Shown: one piece after another, positions 1 through 8,727 of the stretch
Layout of the letters: each line of letters starts with the position of its first letter
Position numbering within the stretch: position 1 is the first letter of the stretch
Assembly (NCBI GenBank): GCA_046328715.1
Contig: JAXLWB010000029.1
Coordinates: 1 to 64,000, forward strand
DNA length: 64,000 bases
From: JAXLWB01 sp046328715
Lineage (GTDB): Bacteria > Chloroflexota > Anaerolineae > Caldilineales > Caldilineaceae
Direction: 5' to 3'
Notes under the pieces: generated by a model
Told to the model about the DNA's origin: nothing
Databases searched by the model: none
Seen by the model: the letters and a program-made list of their open reading frames with translations, nothing else
Program-made: the position numbers and the translations under genes

Positions 1-381
1 GATTTTCGCTCCTTTGCTACTAATGATTGTTTGAAACAATTTGTGATAAAGGGTCAGACTTTATTGGGCTTGACTTGTTTCCAGGATAGCGGATCTGTCT
101 CGCATTTGGATCAAGATAAACACGCAATGGCGTTAGGAAATTTGCACGAGTTGGGCAATCAATACTAGGTAGAAATATCTGCTTGCGCAGGTAGATTCCG
201 GGAGGGCTGGCTGTGACAAAAAGAGGTCATATCAACCAGTTAATATGACCTCTTTGTCGAAGAATATGACCTCACAATATGACCTGGGTGGGATCACTTC
301 TGCGGCGGCGCAGGCTATAGTGGTGGCAGAGAGTCGCAGTAACAAACAACCAATCTCAAACCATACTACAGGAGATTCCAC
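1..381. other. upstream non-coding region with inverted and direct repeats
   Basis: No convincing gene is seen. Near the left edge, positions 26-40 carry a short inverted repeat (ATTGTTT, one base, AAACAAT). The main structure is the ATATGACCT repeat cluster at 220-285, annotated separately. The last bases before the next gene hold a good ribosome binding site (GGAG at 371-374). Confidence 0.6.
220..285. repeat. ATATGACCT hairpin plus direct repeats
   Basis: A perfect 13-bp stem (220-232 against 243-255, 10-base loop) contains AGGTCATAT on the left arm and ATATGACCT on the right. The word ATATGACCT then recurs as direct copies at 264-272 and 277-285, so four copies (one inverted) lie within 66 bases. 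A hairpin alone would suit a terminator, but the extra direct copies look more like a cluster of protein-binding sites ahead of the gene at 382. A related hairpin with ATATGACTT arms lies at 55622-55655. Confidence 0.6.
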
Positions 382-1143
382 ATGAACACGCAACAATTTC
401 GCAAAGTGACCGGTTTACTCTTTATTCTTGGCGCTATCTTAGTCAACATTCCCTATGCTCTTTTGATTTCCAACTTCAACTATCCAGACATTCTGCGCGA
501 ACCGGCAAGCACGATCCTGACTCAGTTTCAGGCAGGCGGTGCGCCACTGATCTTTACCTGGCTGGCCTTTGCCTGGGTTGGGTTGCCGCTCATCTTTGGC
601 ACGCTGATGCTAAAACGAGTGTTAGAGCCGGAAGGTCATCCCCTGCTCGAAACAGCGACAACCCTTGGCCTCGTCAGTTTGGTCTTGGCGGTAGTCGGTC
701 TCACTCGCTGGGTCTTCGTTGTACCCGGGCTGGCGCAGCTCTATACCGACCCCAACAGCAGCGAAGCAGTGCGTGCTGCAGCGATCGTCACCTTTCAGGC
801 GGTCCATCAGTACGGCGGCGTAGTGATCGGTGAACACATTAGCCAGTTCATGACCGTGCTCTGGATGGTGCTGATCAGCAGCATGATGTTACGCTCCTCA
901 GTCTTTCAAGCCTGGCAAGGCTGGCTGGGTTTCGGAGCAGCCTTGGTCTACTTGCTGGCGCAAAGCGAACTGCTGGCGACTGCTATCCCTAGCTTTCCCG
1001 AAGTACCTGCCGCCGGGCTGATTGGTAGTCTGCTCTGGCTGCTGTGGATGATTGTGATGGGTGTCTCCCTCCTCCGCTCCCGCCCCGAGAGTGCACTGCA
1101 ATCGACTCGCCCAGTTGCCGTTGCAGGAATGCCGACTCACTAA
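382..1143 (+). CDS. DUF4386-type integral membrane protein
   Basis: The 253-residue product is almost wholly hydrophobic, with about six to seven predicted membrane segments (around residues 8-30, 52-75, 88-112, 150-168, 178-197 and 212-232) joined by short loops. Length and layout match the DUF4386 family, whose function is unknown. The start ATG has GGAG seven bases upstream. It stands alone: the next gene is about 370 bases away behind two inverted repeats. Whether the ATATGACCT cluster upstream regulates it is inference. Family assignment is by general resemblance. Confidence 0.75.
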   Translation: MNTQQFRKVTGLLFILGAILVNIPYALLISNFNYPDILREPASTILTQFQAGGAPLIFTWLAFAWVGLPLIFGTLMLKRVLEPEGHPLLETATTLGLVSLVLAVVGLTRWVFVVPGLAQLYTDPNSSEAVRAAAIVTFQAVHQYGGVVIGEHISQFMTVLWMVLISSMMLRSSVFQAWQGWLGFGAALVYLLAQSELLATAIPSFPEVPAAGLIGSLLWLLWMIVMGVSLLRSRPESALQSTRPVAVAGMPTH

Positions 1144-1518
1144 ATGAGTCCAAGTTGCGAATTGCACGGCTGAGGATAACAATTCGCAACTTGACGGGTA
1201 GGTTTGTTGTTTTCTGAAGTGAGATTTTTGTGTAGAGAACAAAAAATCGGTGACCACGAACCCCACCCTAACCCGCCCCAACTCTGGGGGCGGGAACTGT
1301 CACGGAAAGGATTCTGTTTGGTGGACAAAAGAAGAAACTTCATCTGTTCCGTTACTGTTCCCTCCCTGCGGTCGGGGAGGGCTAGGGTGGGGTTGGTAGT
1401 TACAGGAAATCGATGACCACGAAAGGCACGAAATACACGAAAGAAAAACCACACAAGTTTTCGTGTGTGTTGTGCCTTCCGTGGTTGTTAGGATAGTACA
1501 AAATCAAGAAGGTGTATG
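1144..1518. repeat. intergenic region with two long inverted repeats
   Basis: No gene is supported. One inverted repeat pairs AACCCCACCCTA (1259-1270) with TAGGGTGGGGTT (1383-1394). A second pairs ACCACGAAAGGCAC (1416-1429) with GTGCCTTCCGTGGT (1472-1485; one wobble mismatch), with further ACACGAAA/TTTCGTGT words inside. The ACCCCACC/GGTGGGGT word returns at 18694-18728, so it belongs to a dispersed family. It could act as terminator or structured RNA; nothing identifies it as a mobile element. Confidence 0.6.
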
Positions 1519-2484
1519 ATGGCAAATCAATCAGGAAGCAACCAAGAAGTACATGTGATCTTTGGCACTGGCCCTGTCGGGCTGGCGGTGATGGATGATC
1601 TGCTCAATCGCGGCAAACAGATACGTTTGGTCAATCGCAGCGGGCGAGCTGCAGCACCTGCAGGGGTGCAAGTGGTCGCTGGCGATGCCGCTGATTCAGC
1701 GTTTACCCGCCAGGTCTGTGCTGACGCAAGCGTGGTCTACCAATGTCTTAATCCACCCTATACCGAATGGGTCGAACGCTTCCCGCCTTTGCAGGCAGGG
1801 GTTATGGCAGGTGTCTCTGCGGCGGGTGCCAAGTTGGTGTCGATGGAAAATGTCTACATGTACGGTTCAACTGGTGGCAAACCCTTGGTCGAATCATTAC
1901 CCTATGCCGCTGAGACACGTAAGGGTAAAGTACGGGCTGCGATGGCGGAAGCATTGCTGAACGCTCATCAGCAGGGTAAAGTGCGGGCCGTCATCGCTCG
2001 GGCGGCGGACTTTTTTGGGCCACGAGTCAAGACCTCGGCTATGGGCGAACGAGTTTTCCCGGCAGCGCTGGCCGGCAAATCGGTTCAGGTGTTGGGTAAC
2101 CCGGATCTCCCTCACACCTACAGCTACATGCCTGACATCGGCAGAGCGTTGGTCACCCTGGGCCAAGAGGAGAAGGCGCTCGGTCAAGTCTGGCACATCC
2201 CCAGTGCAACCACGGTGACGACGCGTCAATTCATGCAAATGGTCGGTGAGGCGATTGGCAAACCGGTACGCGTCCAAACTGCACCCAAATTTCTGCTGCG
2301 CTTGCTTGGCCTCTTCAATGGCGATCTACGCGAGGTGCTGGAGATGATCTACCAATTTGAGGAGCCCTTTGTGGTGGATGGCAGCAAGTTCAGTAAAACC
2401 TTTGGCTTTCAGCCTACCACGTTGCCGACCGCCATTAAGTCAACCGTGGCCTGGTGGCAGCAGAATGACAAGTCCGTTAAGTAA
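1519..2484 (+). CDS. NAD(P)-binding epimerase/dehydratase-like protein (atypical SDR)
   Basis: The 321-residue protein opens with a Rossmann dinucleotide-binding signature (VIFGTGPVGLAV) followed by the beta-alpha-beta pattern and a conserved acidic turn (AGDAAD), as in atypical or extended short-chain dehydrogenases related to NAD-dependent epimerases. The usual YxxxK motif is not obvious; the sequence at the expected place is MYGSTGGKP, so catalysis may be lost or altered. Substrate cannot be inferred. Two in-frame ATGs exist (1516, 1519); AGAAGG at 1507-1512 is better spaced for 1519. An imperfect hairpin follows the stop. Confidence 0.75.
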   Translation: MANQSGSNQEVHVIFGTGPVGLAVMDDLLNRGKQIRLVNRSGRAAAPAGVQVVAGDAADSAFTRQVCADASVVYQCLNPPYTEWVERFPPLQAGVMAGVSAAGAKLVSMENVYMYGSTGGKPLVESLPYAAETRKGKVRAAMAEALLNAHQQGKVRAVIARAADFFGPRVKTSAMGERVFPAALAGKSVQVLGNPDLPHTYSYMPDIGRALVTLGQEEKALGQVWHIPSATTVTTRQFMQMVGEAIGKPVRVQTAPKFLLRLLGLFNGDLREVLEMIYQFEEPFVVDGSKFSKTFGFQPTTLPTAIKSTVAWWQQNDKSVK

Positions 2485-2529
2485 GACAGTAGGACAGTAA
2501 ATTAGTATACAAGCTTGACTGTCTGACTT
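2479..2529. terminator. inverted repeat after the epimerase-like gene
   Basis: AAGTAAGACAGT (2479-2490) pairs with ACTGTCTGACTT (2518-2529) with one mismatch, overlapping the stop codon region. There is no strong T-run, so termination is only likely. The inner word GACAGTAGGACAGTAA resembles the sequence after the Mo-hydroxylase operon near 60872. Confidence 0.4.
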
Positions 2530-2590
2530 CCGCTGCTGTGTACTAGGTGATTTGACCAAGGAGCCAAACGCCTGGCTTGAGGAAAATCGT

Positions 2591-2815
2591 ATGAACCAGC
2601 CGCCAACCGAGCAAGCTTCGATCTATCAGATCAAGGTTGTTGGCCATCTCGATCCGGCGTGGTCCGAGTGGTTTGAAGAGCTGACCTTGCACCATGAGCC
2701 AGATGGTTGCACAGTGCTGACGGGGTCCCTTGTCGATCAGGCGGCTTTATATGGTGTATTGATCAAAATCCGTGATCTGGGAGTACGGCTGGTTTCTGTG
2801 CAAGAAATCTCATAG
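2591..2815 (+). CDS. small conserved hypothetical protein
   Basis: A 74-residue protein with the pattern YQIKVVGHLDPAWSEWFEEL followed by a short acidic stretch, a TxLTGSLVDQAALYGVL segment and an IRDLG tail. I recognise this as a widespread small protein of unknown role, often annotated only as hypothetical. The start at 2591 is preceded by GAGGA at 2579-2583; a TTG at 2552 in the same frame would add 13 residues but lacks support. A hairpin lies directly downstream. No function is inferred. Confidence 0.65.
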   Translation: MNQPPTEQASIYQIKVVGHLDPAWSEWFEELTLHHEPDGCTVLTGSLVDQAALYGVLIKIRDLGVRLVSVQEIS

Positions 2816-2828
2816 ACAAAATGGATAT

Positions 2829-2895
2829 GTAGGTGCGGTTTGTAACTGCACAATCTGGATCGAGCGAAGATCGTGCGGTTGCAAACCGTACCTAC
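2829..2895. repeat. GTAGGTGCGG-type hairpin element
   Basis: GTAGGTGCGGTTTG (2829-2842) pairs with CAAACCGTACCTAC (2882-2895), with one G-T wobble and further pairing inside. It sits right after the small protein gene and may terminate it. The end word GTAGGTGCG is also found near 27297. Confidence 0.5.
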
Positions 2896-2994
2896 GAACA
2901 CGCAACGTCTATTTGCCTTGTTTATGCTGGGCGATGATAAGATGTCATTTCATCTACAATCAACACTCTACCGAAACAACCCAAAGAAGGAACG

Positions 2995-3918
2995 ATGCCG
3001 CAACTCGAACGTGTCGCCTATTTCAACGGCCAATTTCTCCCGGAAAGTCAGGTGCTGATTCCTTTCCGTGACCGTGGTTTTATCTACGGCGATGGCATCT
3101 TTGACACGGCACGCACCTTTGGCGGACGGATCTTTAGGTTGCGCGAGCATATCACCCGTCTCTATCAGTCGCTGAAATATGTGGCGATTGATCCTGGATT
3201 GACTCCAGACAAGATGACGGCGATCACGCAAGAAGTGATCGAACGTAACCTGCCATTGTTGGCGGAGGGTGAAGATTATTGGGTGACGCAACGTGTCTCA
3301 CGTGGGCTCGACCCTGCACGCAGCGATGGCCACGAGGATTGCAGCCCGACCGTGATCGTGGAGTGTACACCGCTGCCGCTCAAGGCGCGTGCATCGCTCT
3401 ACCGCGACGGCATCAGCGTGATCTTCCCCTCGGTGCGGCGCACACCGCCCGAAGCGCTCAGCCCGAATGTCAAGAGCCACAACTATCTCAACATGATCGT
3501 CGCCGACCTGGAGGTGCACAGCTACAATCCAAATGCCTGGGCAGTGCTGCTCGATACTCGTGGTTTTCTGTCAGAGGGGTTGGGAAGTAACATCTTCCTG
3601 GTCAAGGATCGGGTATTGTATACGCCCAAGTCCCAATATGTACTGGCAGGCATCAGCCGGGCCACCGTCATCGAACTGGCTGCCCAACTCCAGCTCAAAG
3701 TGGTCGAGGATGACCTCACGCCCTACGATGCCTACAACGCCGACGAGGCTTTCATCACTTCCACCAGTCTCTGCCTCTGTCCAGTCCACACTTTCAACAA
3801 TAAAGTGGTGGGTACGGGTCAGGTGCCGGGAGAGATCACTCGACGCCTGAGCACTGCCTTTTCCGATCTGGTTGATTTTGACTTCGTCGAGCAATATCTG
3901 CGCCACTTGAGTGACTGA
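2995..3918 (+). CDS. class IV PLP-dependent aminotransferase (branched-chain/D-amino-acid type)
   Basis: The 307-residue protein has the fold-type IV signatures: an N-terminal NGQFLPESQ and RDRGFIYGDGIFDTAR segment, the PLP Schiff-base lysine at about K160 in SPNVKSHNYLN, and the phosphate-binding GISRATVIELA. Length is normal for the family. Known members transfer amino groups between branched-chain or D-amino acids and 2-oxoglutarate or pyruvate; 4-amino-4-deoxychorismate lyase is also in the fold. Substrate cannot be fixed from sequence. AAGGA stands just upstream of the ATG. It converges on the tricorn-like gene with a long inverted repeat between them. Confidence 0.85.
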   Translation: MPQLERVAYFNGQFLPESQVLIPFRDRGFIYGDGIFDTARTFGGRIFRLREHITRLYQSLKYVAIDPGLTPDKMTAITQEVIERNLPLLAEGEDYWVTQRVSRGLDPARSDGHEDCSPTVIVECTPLPLKARASLYRDGISVIFPSVRRTPPEALSPNVKSHNYLNMIVADLEVHSYNPNAWAVLLDTRGFLSEGLGSNIFLVKDRVLYTPKSQYVLAGISRATVIELAAQLQLKVVEDDLTPYDAYNADEAFITSTSLCLCPVHTFNNKVVGTGQVPGEITRRLSTAFSDLVDFDFVEQYLRHLSD

Positions 3919-3924
3919 CTTCGT

Positions 3925-4011
3925 GATGCGTGATCCGTGAATTTGTTGTCGATGGATTTCAGGGCTTGACACTGTGTCAAGTTGGCAAAGTGTTTTCACG
4001 GATCACGCATC
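3925..4011. terminator. nested inverted repeats between convergent genes
   Basis: A perfect 17-bp outer stem, GATGCGTGATCCGTGAA (3925-3941) against 3995-4011, encloses a second palindrome CTTGACACTGTGTCAAG (3965-3981). It lies between two gene ends that face each other, the place for a bidirectional terminator, although neither arm is followed by a T-run. Confidence 0.55.
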
Positions 4012-4027
4012 GCGCATCAATTCAACG

Positions 4028-7000
4028 TCATAACTGCGCCCTGCCTACCCGATTGGCCGGGGTTGGACGCTGAGTTCGTACAGTGGGATTGGCGTCAAGT
4101 TCGGCCAGAATTAACTCAATTGCCTTCTCCAGTTGCGGATCACGTCCAGCGATTACGTCTTTGGGCGTCATCTCTACCTCTACATCCGGGGCAACCCCTT
4201 CGTTTTCCACCTCCCACTCGCCTTCCGGGCTAAAGATTGCCAGCCGCGGTGCGGTGACAAAGCCGCCATCCATCAGCGATGGATAGTCGTAAATACCGAC
4301 CAATCCACCCCAGGTTCGTTTACCCACCAGTTTGCCCAAATTGCGCCGCCGGAAGAAGTGCGGAAGGGCATCGCCGCCCGAGCCTGCAAACTCGTTGATG
4401 ATCATAATTTTGGGACCAAAGATAGCAGCGTTGGGGCTGGAGAAAGTCTTGCCCTCGCGCGTAGCCCAATTGCTCAGTCGCGGTCGGCTCAACATGTCGA
4501 TGACATAGTCGGCCACCGAACCGCCGCCATTGAACCGCTCATCGATAATCACTGCCTCTTTGTCCAGTTGCGAGAAGTAATAGCGGTTGAAGGAAGAGTA
4601 ACCACTGCTTCCCGTGTCAGGCATATAGACATAGGCAACCCGACCGTTCGTCAATTTGTCCACTTTGCGGCGATTGCTCTCAACCCAGGCCAGGTGACGC
4701 AATGCCGTTTCGTTGCCAATCGGGAGCACCGTGACGTTGCGTGCGCCGTCGAGACTTGGCGTACGGTTGACGGTCAAAGTCGTGACACGGTCGGCAGTCA
4801 TCTCGAAGTGTTGGAAGATGTTGGCCGGCGCGCGCAAAGGGCGGCCATTGACCGCCAGGATAAAGTCCCCTTCGTTGACATTGACGCCCGGTTCGGTGAG
4901 AGGCGAACGCAGTTCAGGACGCCAATTCTCCCCACGGTAGATGCGCGCAATCTGGTAGTAGCCTTCGATGATGCGGTAGTCGGCACCGAGCAGACCGACC
5001 AGCGGGTTGTCGATCACATCCATGTCGCCGCCGCCCACATAAGCGTGACCCACCACTAACTCACCCATCATCTCGGCAAAGAGGAAGTTCAAATCCTGAC
5101 GATGGCCGACATGGGCGAGCCAGGGTTCATACTTGGCGCAGATAGCATCCCAATCGGCTCCGTGCATGGCAGCGTCATAGAAGAAGTCACGCTCAATGCG
5201 CCGCACCTCGTGGAACATCTGCCGCCACTCAGCGCGTGGATCGACGTAAAGATCCATCTTGTCGAGTTTGAGCCGTTCGTGGTCGGGCTTGGGTTTCTCT
5301 TTGCTGTCCACGATAGCAAAGCCGTTGTTTGTGCTACGATAGAGCAGTTTTTTGCCATTGTAGGTCATCCAGTAGGCGACGACATTCTCCAGAAATGGCT
5401 CACTCTTGCGCTCTTTGAGGTCAAAACTACTCAATGTCGAGCCATTCGCCCGCAGCGGAGTTTCCAAGTAGAAGAGTTTGTTGTTGTCGCCTGCCTGGAG
5501 GCTGCGATAATCACGTGCCGGTAGGGGCAGGGCGAGGATGCGCTGGTCGATATTGGTCAGATCAATCTTGACCGTGACCAAACTCTCCTGCTTGCCATTC
5601 TCTTTCGTTGCAGTGTTATCGGGGGCTGGCGCTTCACTCTTCTTTTCCTCCTTCTTCGCTTCCTCTCTTTTCTCTTGCTCTTCGTCACTCTCGGGGAAGA
5701 ATGGCGACGAATCCTCTTTGTTGAGGACAACTAGATAGAGGTTGCGGTCCACTGGGCGCTCGTAGGAGGACATGTCGAGCCAGCCGGTATTCAGGGCATA
5801 GTTGGTGCTGGCGGCAAAGAAGAGGTATTTGCCATCCAGGCTAAAGCAGCCCGAAATGGCGTCGCTACGCCCATCGGTGACCTGATAGGTGGTGGCTGTG
5901 GCCAATTCATAGAGAAAGACGGCGCGCAGATGGTTGTCCAATCGCTTCGTATAGGCAATCCATTGGCTGTCGGGCGACCAGACTGGGTCTAGGCTGCGCA
6001 GCGGGTGGTCGTAGTTGTCGGTATCGACCAGGATGGGCACCTTATCAGGTTTTTTCTCTTCCGTTCCTGTCTCTGCTGCTGAGTCTGCGGCTGGTTGTAC
6101 GTTGATATAGAAGAGGTTCAGTCGTTTGTCGGTGTAGAGAATTTTGTTGCCGTCCGGCGACCAGGCGGGGTAATAGAAAAAGGTAGCAGCACCCAGGTCG
6201 ATCACTTCCGGCTCTTGCAGACCGGCTTGATCGCGCAGGTAGAGTTGATATTCGCCGCTGGCGTCGGAGAAGTAGGCGATGCGTTTGCCATCGGGCGACC
6301 AGGCGGGGTAGCGTTCATGGACATCAGGTGTACGGGTGAGGTTGCGCACATCTCCCTTCTTGGCGGGCACGCTTACGATCTCTCCCCGTGCTTCAAAGAC
6401 AGCCCTCGCACCATTGGGCGAAAGTCCAGCGCTGCGAATAAAGCTCTTGGCGTTTTTATAATGGGGGCGTGTCTGCGGCAAGTCGGTGAGAATCTGAATC
6501 TCCAATGCCCGGCTAGTGCTTGTCTTCGGGTCAAAGAGGTGGATCCGCCCACCCTGTTCATAAACCAAAGCGTCGCCACCTGCGTCAAGTGACCGCACAT
6601 CGAAATCCGTATGGTGGGTCAGTTGGTGCACCTGCCTTTCCCCGCTACTGCTGCGCTCATAGGCAAAGAGGTTCATGCTGTGATTGCGGTCAGAGAGAAA
6701 ATAGAGTGTGTCCCCAAGCCAGCGCGGATAGAAGTCATTGACACCAGCGTTGGGAATCTCTTCAATCTCTTGGCTGTCGAAATCAAAGATCCAGATCTTG
6801 GTCGTGCGACCGCCTCGGTAACGTTTCCAGGTGCTGAATGCTTCGGACAACTCGGTGTAGGCAATCCGTTTGCCGCTTGGTGAATAGCTGCCCTGTGACG
6901 CAATCGGCAGCGGCAACGTCATGGGGTAACCGCCATCCTTTGAAATGGTGAAAAAACGGGTGTGCCGATGCGTCATGGACTCGCGTGCCGAGCTAAAGAG

Positions 7001-7324
7001 AATCGATTCCCCATCCGGCGTCCAACCCTGCACCCAATCCGAGCTGGGATGAAAGGTTAACTGCGTCGGTGACCCGCCGTTGACAGAAATGAGATAGACG
7101 GCAAAATCCCGCTCAAAGGAGCCAGAAGAGTAGGCGAGCTTCTCACCATCGGGCGAGAAGGCCGGGGCGAATTTCACTCCTTCGTGAACAGTTAACCGGC
7201 GCGGATTGCTGCCATCGCGATTGACAATCCACAGATCGCCTGCGTAGAGAAAGGCAATCTGCTGCTGACTGAGCGTCGGTTGACGAAGGAGGAGGGTTGG
7301 TGCTTGAGATAGAGAAGTCATCAT
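4028..7324 (-). CDS. tricorn-like S41 family peptidase
   Basis: A 1098-residue cytosolic-type protein (no signal peptide). Residues about 1-550 are TolB/WD40-like propeller blades with repeated FSPDGEKLAY and WSPDGKRIAY motifs. A charged linker (about 545-585, EKREEAKKEEKK) leads to the C-terminal tricorn domains: a PDZ-like segment and the serine protease core. The expected catalytic residues are visible: His760 in VGHAYVGGGD and Ser982-Gly-Gly-Asp in NEFAGSGGD, plus an acidic ENEGVAPD tail. Tricorn proteases degrade peptides released by larger proteases. The start has two ATGs (7324, 7321) and only a weak ribosome site. Confidence 0.9.
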   Translation of the reverse strand: MMTSLSQAPTLLLRQPTLSQQQIAFLYAGDLWIVNRDGSNPRRLTVHEGVKFAPAFSPDGEKLAYSSGSFERDFAVYLISVNGGSPTQLTFHPSSDWVQGWTPDGESILFSSARESMTHRHTRFFTISKDGGYPMTLPLPIASQGSYSPSGKRIAYTELSEAFSTWKRYRGGRTTKIWIFDFDSQEIEEIPNAGVNDFYPRWLGDTLYFLSDRNHSMNLFAYERSSSGERQVHQLTHHTDFDVRSLDAGGDALVYEQGGRIHLFDPKTSTSRALEIQILTDLPQTRPHYKNAKSFIRSAGLSPNGARAVFEARGEIVSVPAKKGDVRNLTRTPDVHERYPAWSPDGKRIAYFSDASGEYQLYLRDQAGLQEPEVIDLGAATFFYYPAWSPDGNKILYTDKRLNLFYINVQPAADSAAETGTEEKKPDKVPILVDTDNYDHPLRSLDPVWSPDSQWIAYTKRLDNHLRAVFLYELATATTYQVTDGRSDAISGCFSLDGKYLFFAASTNYALNTGWLDMSSYERPVDRNLYLVVLNKEDSSPFFPESDEEQEKREEAKKEEKKSEAPAPDNTATKENGKQESLVTVKIDLTNIDQRILALPLPARDYRSLQAGDNNKLFYLETPLRANGSTLSSFDLKERKSEPFLENVVAYWMTYNGKKLLYRSTNNGFAIVDSKEKPKPDHERLKLDKMDLYVDPRAEWRQMFHEVRRIERDFFYDAAMHGADWDAICAKYEPWLAHVGHRQDLNFLFAEMMGELVVGHAYVGGGDMDVIDNPLVGLLGADYRIIEGYYQIARIYRGENWRPELRSPLTEPGVNVNEGDFILAVNGRPLRAPANIFQHFEMTADRVTTLTVNRTPSLDGARNVTVLPIGNETALRHLAWVESNRRKVDKLTNGRVAYVYMPDTGSSGYSSFNRYYFSQLDKEAVIIDERFNGGGSVADYVIDMLSRPRLSNWATREGKTFSSPNAAIFGPKIMIINEFAGSGGDALPHFFRRRNLGKLVGKRTWGGLVGIYDYPSLMDGGFVTAPRLAIFSPEGEWEVENEGVAPDVEVEMTPKDVIAGRDPQLEKAIELILAELDANPTVRTQRPTPANRVGRAQL

Positions 7325-7553
7325 GAGCCTACGCTTTCGGCTGTTGTGAAAAGCCAGGTACTTTCATGTGCACTGAGTATGGATCTATTCTAGCCTGTTC
7401 AGCCGAGAGGAGCAAGCAAATCAACTCTTTTCTTCTCCTTTGGATAAATGACCGCGCCCCGGTTGATGGTGATGCGCTTGGCAGTGCCGGCAATTGTTTC
7501 ACCTCGGGCATTAGGCTCGCACGATTACTCCCTCCACGCAACCGCCATATCGG

Positions 7554-7921
7554 TCAATTGTTCAAAACCGGCAATACCTCCTGGACGAGCAGTTCCAGTG
7601 TCGTCGGATCAGGAAAACTGGAGCAGTCGATCATGAAGTAATCGACGCCCAGCACGATAAAGGGGCGCATCTGTTCCACGATCTGCGGTGGCGTGCCGAC
7701 AAAGCCAAAGTCATCTTCGTTGTCAGCGCTGAAGCGATCACCAGCCAACCGTTTGGCTTGGGTTTCGGCTGGCACACAGGCACAGCCACCACATCAGATC
7801 GCCGCACCGTCGCTGGATTGCGTCCCACTTCTGCACCTGCCTGCGCAAAGGTTCCCACCAGGCGACGATAGGGGGCTACGCCAATCGATGAGACATTCCA
7901 CCAATCGGCGTAGCGGGCGGT
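7554..7921 (-). pseudogene. remnant of a luciferase-family (LLM) flavin monooxygenase
   Basis: Reading leftward from 7921, one frame encodes the family-like TARYADWWNVSSIGVAPYRR and a GRNPATVRRSDVV segment. The match then continues in another frame (AETQAKRLAGDRFSADNEDD, GTPPQIVEQMRPF, LGVDYFMIDCSSFPD, TLELLVQEVLPVL) to a stop at 7554. The switch lies about 7772-7785. Only the C-terminal third of a normal 300-residue enzyme is present, the N-terminal part is missing, and there is a frameshift. It starts one stop codon after, and in frame with, the gene at 7922-8659, suggesting a deletion joined the two. Lines 7325-7553 hold no other gene. Confidence 0.75.
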
Positions 7922-8659
7922 CTAACGTGCCCAGACCCGCAAGCTTTGCAGTTTTTCAAAGCCTACCGCCTCAGCGCACGCTAAGTCAGCGCCGCTTTCA
8001 TAGCCCACCAGCGGCAACCCTGGGAAAGTAGCCTGTGCGGTCGCCACGCAGCCAGCCCAGAAGGCGACACTATCCTCGGCGGCAGGTGTAAAGAGATTGG
8101 ATAAGCCGACCACTGTATCAGTGCGATTGGCGATGGCACCAGCAATGATCGCGCTGCCTTGGTAGGCGGCGACGAAGGCAACATTGGGATTGGTCAGCAG
8201 CGCGGGCAGAAAGAGAGGCGGTTGTGGTGTGGCTGATTGGCCGATTGGGTTGCCACTCCAGGCAGTCTCCCACTGCGTCAATTGTGCGGCGTCTTCTAGG
8301 CGAACCCATTGGACGTCCTGATCATCCACTTTGGGCAAAGGTGCGGACGGGGCGTGCCAGATCCAAGTAGCTTCAAAGAGAAGCTCAAAGGCAAGTGCAG
8401 AGAGAGCCAGTTCAGCGAAGCTATCTTTGACTGCCCAATGGCCGGGGAAAGTGGCCGCCAGCTTCTCGATCTGCGCACGCTGCGCGGCGATGTGGTGCTG
8501 CTCGACAAGCGTTACCACATTCGGATAGAAACGAGGAACCCGGTTACGGTTGAGCCAGATAGACTCATGAAACTCACCAGCCGCGCCATGCACACGGCAG
8601 AGCGTATCACACCAGATGGCATTGTTGCGGGCGGCTTGTTCGACTTGTGAAAGAGTCAT
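7922..8659 (-). CDS. hypothetical protein, possibly GNAT-fold
   Basis: A 245-residue soluble protein. The C-terminal half (PNVAFVAAYQGSAIIAGAIA, then GYESGADLACAEAVGFEKL) resembles the beta-strand and acetyl-CoA-binding layout of GNAT acetyltransferases, and the ending GFEKLQSLRVWAR is typical of such proteins, but the pyrophosphate-loop motif is not clear. I do not recognise a specific family. Directly downstream, in the same frame after the stop, lies the monooxygenase remnant. The start ATG has a GTGAAAGAG-type weak ribosome site at best. Confidence 0.55.
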   Translation of the reverse strand: MTLSQVEQAARNNAIWCDTLCRVHGAAGEFHESIWLNRNRVPRFYPNVVTLVEQHHIAAQRAQIEKLAATFPGHWAVKDSFAELALSALAFELLFEATWIWHAPSAPLPKVDDQDVQWVRLEDAAQLTQWETAWSGNPIGQSATPQPPLFLPALLTNPNVAFVAAYQGSAIIAGAIANRTDTVVGLSNLFTPAAEDSVAFWAGCVATAQATFPGLPLVGYESGADLACAEAVGFEKLQSLRVWAR

Positions 8660-8727
8660 TGGGTGTCTACCTCATCCTACTTTAAATTTTCAACAGTCCC
8701 CACTTCATCCCGTCACAGTGGTGCCCT

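Noticed and set aside
1144..1518. Protein-coding frames across the inverted repeats
   Set aside because: They read through low-complexity repeat arms and lack ribosome sites.
4133..5059. Long plus-strand frame inside the tricorn-like gene
   Set aside because: It is antisense to a gene with clear protease motifs, and its product has no family-like pattern.
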